A stretch of 64,000 nt of DNA from Balaenoptera acutorostrata (Eukaryota; Chordata; Mammalia; Artiodactyla; Balaenopteridae), in NCBI RefSeq assembly GCF_949987535.1, contig NC_080081.1, positions 48,334,973 through 48,398,972 on the forward strand, written 5' to 3'. This document shows, piece by piece, positions 56,386 through 64,000 of this stretch. Under the pieces are notes generated by a model. That model saw nothing but the letters and a program-made list of their open reading frames with translations. It had not been told where the DNA came from and searched no databases. Every line of letters begins with the position of its first letter. The stretch's first letter is position 1. The position numbers and the translations under genes are program-made.

Positions 56386-57224
56386 TGTCAGCAAATATTT
56401 ATTGGGTTCTTAATACATTTTCTGGAGAACAAGAACTTTATCTAGTTCCTATTGCTGGCCTCCTACTGGAGAGTACCTATAAAGCTCTTTTCTTGGTTTT
56501 AAAGGTTTAATGCATGCTTGGGTTGAATTGGGATGGGGTTCGATTCAGCAGCATTTTTCTCTTGCCTAATAGGCTTTCCTGTTTTCCTTGCTCTCTGGAA
56601 ATATATCCCTTAATCTTTTCCTTTGCTGTGCAACTGGAGTGGGTTTTAATATCTTAACACTGCTTTAAAATTTCAGTGGCTCATAGTTACCTTCCCAACA
56701 GAGTCTAAGATTTTTATTTTGAGATCTAGGCTGCTTGTGGCTTCCAGGCTCACCTTAAGCTCTCACCAACTCATTTGTACCCCACTGTGCCCTGTTGCTC
56801 CATGTCTCCATGTTTTCTCCTCCCCCTCCCATATCTGCCTGATGGAGGCCTATCCAGCAATAAGACAACAAATGAACAAAAACATATTCAGGTATGACCT
56901 CTGAGAATCAACCCAGACCATCCTAGAGAAAGTTAATGATCCTTTCTTTCATACTACCATATTAGATCAAATCTAAAACACAGTTTTTCCCCTACATCTT
57001 ATCATTTCTGAAATCAGGGAGCCTTTATCATTGCTGGTATCTTCTGATCACTGGTGGCCAGGCAGACAGCAGTTATAACATGGTTGTTGTTTTATGCACA
57101 TACTTAAAGTTGGTTATTATTTATGGAAACATGACTGAACAACTGCAAACCTTCATTGTAAACACACTATTTAAGGAAGGCTTTCAAAGAAGGATCATGA
57201 ATCTTGTTTGAAATCTTTTGTTGA
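56386..57224. other. Unique intergenic DNA
   Basis: No repeat or gene supported. An L2-like remnant may lie at 56660-56830 ('ctccatgtctccatgttttctcctcc'). Confidence 0.4.
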
Positions 57225-57398
57225 CAACTTCTCCATAAAGTCAAGAAAAAAACGAGCAGATACTTGCAGAAAGAGTATCAGCAACTTGAAAGAAAATCCT
57301 ACACTGTGTTGAAAGACATAAACATGAAAAACTCTGACTCAAAAAGTAATATTGAAAAGATAAACTCTGAATTGGAAGAAATTTCAGGAGCATATTAA
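57225..57398 (+). other. Coiled-coil-like open frame, 57 codons (unrecognised)
   Basis: Between stops at 57222 and 57396 lies a frame with protein-like composition: 'LQKEYQQLERKSYTVLKDIN' then 'SNIEKINSELEEISG', rich in Glu, Lys and Leu with hydrophobic residues at roughly heptad spacing. The only in-frame Met (57324) is late, so it would be an exon or pseudogene piece rather than a complete gene. I do not recognise the protein. No acceptor site or poly(A) signal was identified. Confidence 0.25.
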
Positions 57399-57529
57399 TC
57401 AATTTATTTCACTTATATTTTCCTTTTAATGTACATACAATATAAATATGTATGTTCAAAATATATATGCAATGATATATAAGCTCTCTATGCACAAAGT
57501 ACATGTATGTCATGTATATAGGAGATTTT

Positions 57530-57871
57530 TATAAATATTTCTTTTTTTTTTTTTAATTATTAGCACCTTTAATTTTTATTTACTTATTTATTTTTGGCTG
57601 TGTTGGGTCTTCGTTTCTGTGCGAGGGCTTTCTCCAGTTGCGGCAAGCAGGGGCCACTCTTCATTGCAGTGTGCGGGCCTCTCACTATCGTGGCCTCTCT
57701 TGTCGCGGAGCACAGGCTCCAGACGCGCAGGCTCAGCAGTTGTGGCCCACGGGCCCAGTTGCTCTGCGGCATGTGGGATCCTCCCAGACCAGGGCTCGAA
57801 CCCGTGTCCCCTGCATTAGCAGGCAGACTCTCAACCACTGTGCCACCAAGGAAGCCCTATAAATATTTCTT
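57530..57871 (-). mobile_element. CHR-type SINE with 14-bp TSD
   Basis: Exact repeats tataaatatttctt (57530-57543 and 57858-57871) flank the element. On the minus strand: head 'gggcttccttggtggcacag', B-box near 57800, body with one 'agcagttgtgg'-type module, and an A-rich tail at 57544-57596. CpGs are well kept ('ctcgaacccg', 'agacgcgcagg'), consistent with a young copy. Confidence 0.97.
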
Positions 57872-58559
57872 AAAATAAACTGAACACAACTTGTAAAGGA
57901 GAGCAAGAACTGACAAAACCAGCATTAAAAAGATCAAATGGGTCAGAAGCAGTCCTAGGTCAAATGTGCTTGAGGCACAAACCTCCTTGACTAATTGTCT
58001 CATTCACTTTTTGTTTAGATTGGCATTGAAAGTCTATTATCTCCACACCCAGAACACCTGACTCTAAGACTAGCCCTAGGAAGAATCCAGTAGTGACTAT
58101 GATAGAAGTGCAAATAGAAGAGGAGTTGAATCCTACAAATCTAGTGTGAGTGGCTATGTAGCCATGTGGTGGTGATAGATGGTCAGCACCCAGAGTGGTC
58201 TGGGACCATTGGGAAGAAGGTCAGGTCTGAGAGATGCTGGGCTTATGAATATGGTCTTCAAACATTTTTTGCCCTCCTATGTATTTTTAAAATGACCTCA
58301 AAGATTTTTTACCATAATTTAGATAATTGCAAAAAGATGCAGTTTCTGGTATTTTCTAAATATTGACATTTAAGTGTGAAACTGTTACATCACCCTTTTA
58401 GATGTATCCAGTGGAATCTAAATACCATAATGATTTAATATCCATTATCATCCAGTTTAAATATATATAATTATGCTCTTAAGTTTAGAAACTTTTATAA
58501 TTTTCCCTGTCTCCTTGAACTTGAGTATCTGATTTCAGGAAAGCAAAGTATGCCAAAGA
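57872..58559. other. Unique intergenic DNA
   Basis: No repeat or gene recognised between the SINE and the RPS24 retrocopy. Confidence 0.45.
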
Positions 58560-59128
<569 letters not shown>

Positions 59129-59449
59129 ACTTATCAAATGAGAATTAATTGTACTTATTATTTTAAAATTTATAGGCACCCTGTTTACTCAAACCCAGTG
59201 TACACTCAGAAAAGATAGGGAAACTAAATATAGTGTTAATTTTATTCCACTTTTGCCAGTATTATATTTTGATAAAATATTTTATTTTATCATGTGGCTT
59301 AAATAGTTTTTCATCTAAAACTTAGAGTAGAAAATTTAGCTCATTAATGATCAACATAGAGATTACTTAAAAAGCAAAGGCACATTGTCAAACTGATTAA
59401 CTTAGACTTAACTTCATCTCAGAAGATGTCTAACTTCATTTTTTTAGAA
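59129..59449. other. AT-rich intergenic DNA
   Basis: Nothing recognised. Confidence 0.4.
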
Positions 59450-60640
59450 AAAAATTTTTTAACATTTTTAGATCATTATAGATTCACAGAAAATTCCAAA
59501 ACCAGTAGAGAGAGATCTCATGTACCCTTCACCCAGTTTCCCCGACTGGTTACATCTTACGTATCGAAACCAGGAATGTTAGATCTTTTGTTATAGTCAC
59601 AAATCTTTAAGGCTCTGTTAATTGTTTTCAGTTCATTTTTCTTTCTGTTGTTCAGACTGTGTAATTTCTATTGTTCTGTCTTTTAGTTAACTGATTCTTT
59701 CCTCTGTCTTCTCATTCTGGTGTTGACCCCATACACTGAGCTTTTAAAATTTCAGCTATTGCTTTTTTTGGTTCTAAAATTTCCATTTGCTTCTCTTTTT
59801 TTATATCTTCTATTTCTTTGCTGAGATTTTCTATTTCTTTTCTGAACCTTCCTATTTCTTAAAATTTGTTTAAATCATGTCTGTAATTGCTGCTGAAACA
59901 TTTTTATCATGGCTGCTTTAGAATCTCTATCAGATAATGCTACCATCTGTCATCTCCATGTTGGGGTATGTTTGATTATCTTCACTCATTTGAGTTAAGA
60001 TTCTTCTGGTTCTTGGTATGATGAGTGTTTTTCTAATTATATCCTGTATATTTTGAGTATTGTGTATTAGACTCTGGATTTTATTTAAATATTTTGTTTT
60101 AGCAGACTTCCTCTGACAGCATGCTGGTGGGTAAATGTGGACACCACTCAGTTGCTGTCAGGTGCAGGTAGATGTCCAGATTCCATGAACACTCTGGGAG
60201 AGGGTGCCTTTGTTACTGTTGGACAGGGGTGGATGTTTAAGCTCCTCATATGGCCTCCACTGGGATCTCTTCTTACCACTGGGTGGTGGTGAATGTCCTG
60301 GCTCCCTGCTTAGCCTTGTCTGACACCACCCTGGCAGTAGGAAGGCACACCTTGGGAGTGGGAGTATGGCCTTGACTTTTTTCATGGTATGTGGCTGGAG
60401 TAGGGCAGTATTGTCTAAGAGTTTTCTTTCTTGCTGGGTAACCCTTTCCTGGCCCTTTGGCTAGAGAAAGCAGGCTTTGGGGGGGATTTTTTTCCCCCTG
60501 TACCTGTTGGTGTTTCTGGCTTCTCTGGTGCCCAGTCTACAATATATAGAAGGCAAACAGAAAAACTAGGGAACTTACCCCTGTGCTGGTCCATAGGTCC
60601 CAAGGTCCCTCACCGGTCCACCTTCTTCCTTTCAGAGTCT
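59450..60640 (-). mobile_element. Ancient L1 (antisense, 3' UTR piece plus 5' UTR/ORF1 piece)
   Basis: 59460-59590 ('gatctcatgtacccttcacccagtttccccgactggttaca', 59513) is an antisense L1M 3' UTR. 59590-60440 ('ttctgttgttcagactgtgtaatttctattgttctgtctt', 'ttgcttctctttttttatatcttctatttctttgctgaga', 'gctgctttagaatct') is an antisense ORF1/5' UTR region. The order suggests two pieces of the same or different old L1s. The far right end is uncertain. Confidence 0.6.
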
Positions 60641-60657
60641 TCTTGTTTGTTTTTTAA

Positions 60658-60833
60658 TATAATGTCCTGATTTTTTTTTTTTCACACACACACACTGTAT
60701 TTTATTTTTACAAGAGATAAATAGACTGACACCAAGCACTGTACATGGATGACCACAATAAAAGCAACAATGACTGCAATTACCAAACACGAAACACACT
60801 CATACTATGTCATAATATTGTATAATGTCCTGA
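60658..60833 (-). pseudogene. 5'-truncated processed retrocopy of an unidentified mRNA 3' end
   Basis: Exact 13-bp repeats tataatgtcctga (60658-60670 and 60821-60833) flank a 150-bp insert. On the minus strand it is plain 3' UTR-like sequence with aataaa (about 60702-60707 reversed), then 'atacagtgtgtgtgtgtg' and a poly(A) of 12 (60671-60682). The poly(A), the signal about 20 nt upstream and the duplication identify L1-mediated copying of a polyadenylated transcript. I do not recognise the source gene. Confidence 0.75.
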
Positions 60834-62304
60834 ATTTTAAATTGTACTTAGTTGGTGGAATATAGAGAAGTGTGTCTACTCCATCTTTTCCTAGAATTGG
60901 AAATCTCTCTGACTTCATTTTTAAATTAAATGTATCAGTAAGTGAGTTTTGAAGTATATAATGGAAACTCTGAAGAAAGAAATTATAGAATACATCTTAT
61001 AAAAGTGATTAGTAAAACTGTTAAATCAGTATTTAAATGTTTTTGATTTAATACATCTAATTTATCCATTTTATACTAAGACATAAAAACAAAATAATTC
61101 AATATATAGTTTATCATTACTTAATTTGTAACAATGTAGTGTAATGTATAGGTAAAATTATGTCACCAAAAAATTAGAGATTATAGTAAAAGTCATGACA
61201 TTTCTTAGGTAAATATGTGTGCATGTGCATACGTGGTGTGTGTGTGTGTACATCATATTTTGGTGTCTGGTTTTTAAGCATAATTAAATAATATTCAGCT
61301 ATACACATAAGTAATAACTCCATTAGTTTAGTTTGACACTATGATCAAAGTTCCTACGTATGAAACAAAAGAGAAAGGTATATAAACTGCTGAAAATGAA
61401 TCAGTCTGGCAGCTAGCATAATTTTCTATTTTATTAATAGCAGGTAGAAATACTAAACTTTTCATAAGATGAAGATTAGAATAAATATTTCAAGATACGA
61501 ATAGATAAAATAGTTTTAACTACCTTATTTAATAATACACACTAATTTCTGAAAGAAATCTTATAGAGGTTTATATGTGGGTTTTACCTAATCTATCTTG
61601 CAAAATTTGGAATCCTAGGAAACATTCCACTTACATTTAAAAGATCTATGTCACTAACTCATACTGTTTAGGCTGATGGAAGGTGCTTTTCTTTTTTCTG
61701 ATGCAAGCTGCTTTTTTTCCCGGCTAATAACATGTCTTAGGGATGAGCACTGAGAATAGCTGAAAAGAAGTGCTTATATTTAAATACATAAAAAGAAGCG
61801 ACCATGTTTAGACTTCAATATTTCCCACAGATACTCCTTTTGCCTTACTCTCAACAGATTCTCCCTCATGAATAATGAATCTTTTGATAATAATCTGAGT
61901 ATAAAAGAAGTAAAGTCATTAAGCAAAAATGATCGTTACTCCCACATTATTTTATTTTATTTTTATTATCATTGGCCCCACTTTATTGTATATGTGCTTT
62001 TAGAACATACAAACAGGGACCAACATTTTTCATTTTTAATGCCCACCCTCATTATTATCAGAAGTACATAAAAAAGAAGAAACGACTGGAAGCTGTAAGA
62101 ACTTAGAGGGTCTTGTGTAGTCATGAAAGAAGGTCCTTTCCCCTGATGATTCTTACAGTGGGAGTGGGGAGTGAGGCTGTGGCTCACTTTTGGTAAAGCA
62201 AGAAAGGGGCTCTTGGTGAACCCAGGTGCATTCTCAGGCAAATCCTTCTTAGGAAAGGGTATGAGTGGAGTCTAAGAACCTGGAAATTGATTTTCTTAAA
62301 TCTA
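60834..62304. other. AT-rich intergenic DNA
   Basis: Very AT-rich, with a short (TG)n at 61231-61250. No gene or firm repeat. Confidence 0.5.
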
Positions 62305-62757
62305 TAGGGGGATTCTGGTTCAAGGTGGTGACGTAAGAGGATCCTGAACTCATCTCCCATAAACACACCAAATCTTCAGATACATATAGAATAACTTCCT
62401 CTGGATAAAACCTAAAAACTGGCTACACATCAGGCTCCTACACATCAGGCGAATGAGAGGAGGCCCACATAGCTCAAAGCACGTAGGAGAGGCCAGGACA
62501 CAATCTAGTCATAAACCCCACCATGGTATGGCAACTATCGTTAATAATACTGTATTGCATATTTGAAAGTAGCTAGGAGAATGGATCATGAAAGTTCTTA
62601 TCACAAAATATTTTTTTGTAACTATATGTGGTGATGGATGTCCAGTGAACCTATTGTGATGATCATCTTGCATCTTGATACAAATATGGAATCATTACAT
62701 TGTACACCTGAAACTAATGTAATGTTATGTCAATCATACCTCATTTTTAAAAAAAGG
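62305..62757 (+). mobile_element. L1 with 5' UTR joined directly to 3' UTR
   Basis: 62310-62520 reads as a mammalian L1 5' end: 'caaggtggtgacgtaagagg' (a degraded 'caagatggcggagtaagagg'), 'ctcatctcccataaacacacc', 'catatagaataacttcctctg' and 'gtaggagaggccaggacaca'. From about 62521 it is L1 3' UTR: 'taatactgtattgcatatttgaaagtagctaggagaatgg' (62547), 'catcttgatacaaatatgg', 'attgtacacctgaaactaatgtaatgttatgtcaat' and a short A run at 62750. ORF1 and ORF2 (about 5 kb) are absent. Confidence 0.65.
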
Positions 62758-64000
62758 AATGCCCAGACAACTATAGGAATTCCCATACCCCTTGGAAAGC
62801 CTTTATACTCCCAGGGCTACGAGTATCCCATTTGACCATCCCTGCTCAGATCACTGCCTTAGTGTGTGGACCTTGGGACATGAGAGGGAACGAGAGAACT
62901 GACATGATATCAAAGCCCTAGGAAGAGTGCCTCTTTCAATAACTGTTAGATTATCAGTGTGTTTGGTGATAACAGTGACACAGAAGTTGTGAGAGATATC
63001 AGGACACACACTGAGTTTGAGAACTTAGAATTGCTTTTTTTAGCATTGGTTAGAATAACCATACATTCCCTTTTTGTGCACTCTTGCTTATTTATGAAAT
63101 TTTGACTCTTTTCATTAAAATTATATGGGGTAATCACCCATTGATAGAGGTTTAAAATTAGCTGGAAGGGTACAAGGATCACTATTTGGATTAATTAATT
63201 CAAGCAATGATGCTCTCTCAGGGCTAGTAATACCGCACTATGCTCCCTTTCTCATGTGACAAGTTTGACTTTTGCGGATAACATTGGCATTTGTGTATAA
63301 AGGAGACAAAAAACTTGCAAGTTGCTTGTACAGCAGTTAGAGAAATCCTTTGGATTTTTGTAGCTAGAATGAAGAAGATCTATTGGTTAAGGATCATTAA
63401 AATTGTAAGGCAGAGATTGGGAGCTGATGTTGCATAACATCCTTGAGTAGAAAAGAATGAATTGATATCATCATTGCATCTAAAACGACAGAGTAGAAAT
63501 TTTATGTCAGGACCTACAGGCATATTATCAGCCTCCAGGTCCTCACCATCCCCTTTCATTCAGGCTCAGTGTGGTTAGTTTGCAACTTGTCATTTCCGTC
63601 ATTTGCAAAGTCTGATGAGAAGCTAGATTTGAAGGTGATGGAAGAAGGAAATTATATGGAGTAAGGTCCGGGAGGCCAACAGCTAGGGTGGTCCTCACTG
63701 AAGTTAGAACTCCCAGTTTCCTGAAGAGAAATTATGCATTGGAATGCACGGTCTATGTGTCTGGACGTCACCCATTCACCCACCTGGTTCTGTATCCAGT
63801 CAAGGAAGATCACTTGGGGAGCTAAATTTCTATCCACCTTGGAAGAACCCCTCTGAATCAGGAGTGGGATGGAGTACTTGCTTCTTTTATTTAAAGTATT
63901 CCCAGATCTCCATTTACAATTTTGTTAGGTCCTTCATGAAAAATTCCTTTGGATAAACTATAATTAATTTATGCCAGAAGAACAAGACAACAGAAATTGT
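62758..64000. other. Unique intergenic DNA
   Basis: No gene, RNA or repeat recognised to the end of the window. Frames of 60-78 codons show no domain. Confidence 0.45.

Noticed and set aside
56212..56510. Hydrophobic Ser/Leu/Phe-rich frames resembling membrane proteins
   Set aside because: Translation of a polypyrimidine tract; composition alone explains the residues.

Overview
This is a repeat-dense, intron-free stretch of a mammalian nuclear genome, almost certainly from a cetacean or a close relative (whale, dolphin or hippo). The main clue is a set of seven tRNA-derived SINEs of the CHR (Cetacea-Hippopotamus-Ruminant) type. Six carry the 'gctgtgttgggtc' body on the + strand and one is a short form. 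They sit beside L1 elements with artiodactyl/cetacean-type 3' ends, L2, MIR, MaLR/MLT1 LTRs, ERV1-like solo LTRs, and hAT and Tigger DNA-transposon remnants. I found no intact host protein-coding gene, no splice-connected exons, no RNA gene and no microbial-type system. Repeat family names come from recognition, not from a database search.

Layout. 0-8.5 kb: mostly unique AT-rich DNA with an L2 fragment, one SINE, a (TG)n microsatellite, an old LTR (6.1-7.0 kb) and an ancient antisense L1. 8.6-10.6 kb: a 5'-truncated L1 on the + strand. 11.15-11.6 kb: an LTR-like block between 12-bp direct repeats. 13.6-23.1 kb: a near-full-length minus-strand L1 interrupted by a second, 5'-inverted L1, both with target-site duplications (TSDs). 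23.5-26.3 kb: L2 pieces, a hAT MITE split by a SINE, and an MLT1 LTR. 26.3-43.9 kb: intergenic DNA with MIR, L2, MLT1, hAT and ERV LTR insertions. 43.9-47.0 kb: a deep nest of an old L1 broken by three LTRs, two of which are broken again by a SINE or a Tigger element. 47-57.9 kb: MLT1, MER5-type, MIR and L1 fragments, an ERV LTR split by an unusually long SINE, and a polypyrimidine tract. 58.56-59.13 kb: a processed RPS24 pseudogene. 59.4-62.8 kb: ancient L1, a second short retrocopy, and an L1 whose 5' UTR joins directly to a 3' UTR.

How the parts relate. The window is mainly a record of L1 activity. L1 copies inserted themselves, and the L1 machinery also copied the SINEs, the RPS24 mRNA, another mRNA 3' end, a 42-bp L1 tail and apparently a bare poly(A). 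Target-site duplications could be read for many of these, so the order of insertion can be reconstructed. The best candidates for real function are three unique AT-rich, homeodomain-motif-rich stretches (about 13.0-13.6, 43.0-43.7 and 51.8-52.3 kb) and one short coiled-coil-like reading frame at 57.2-57.4 kb. All four are unproven.
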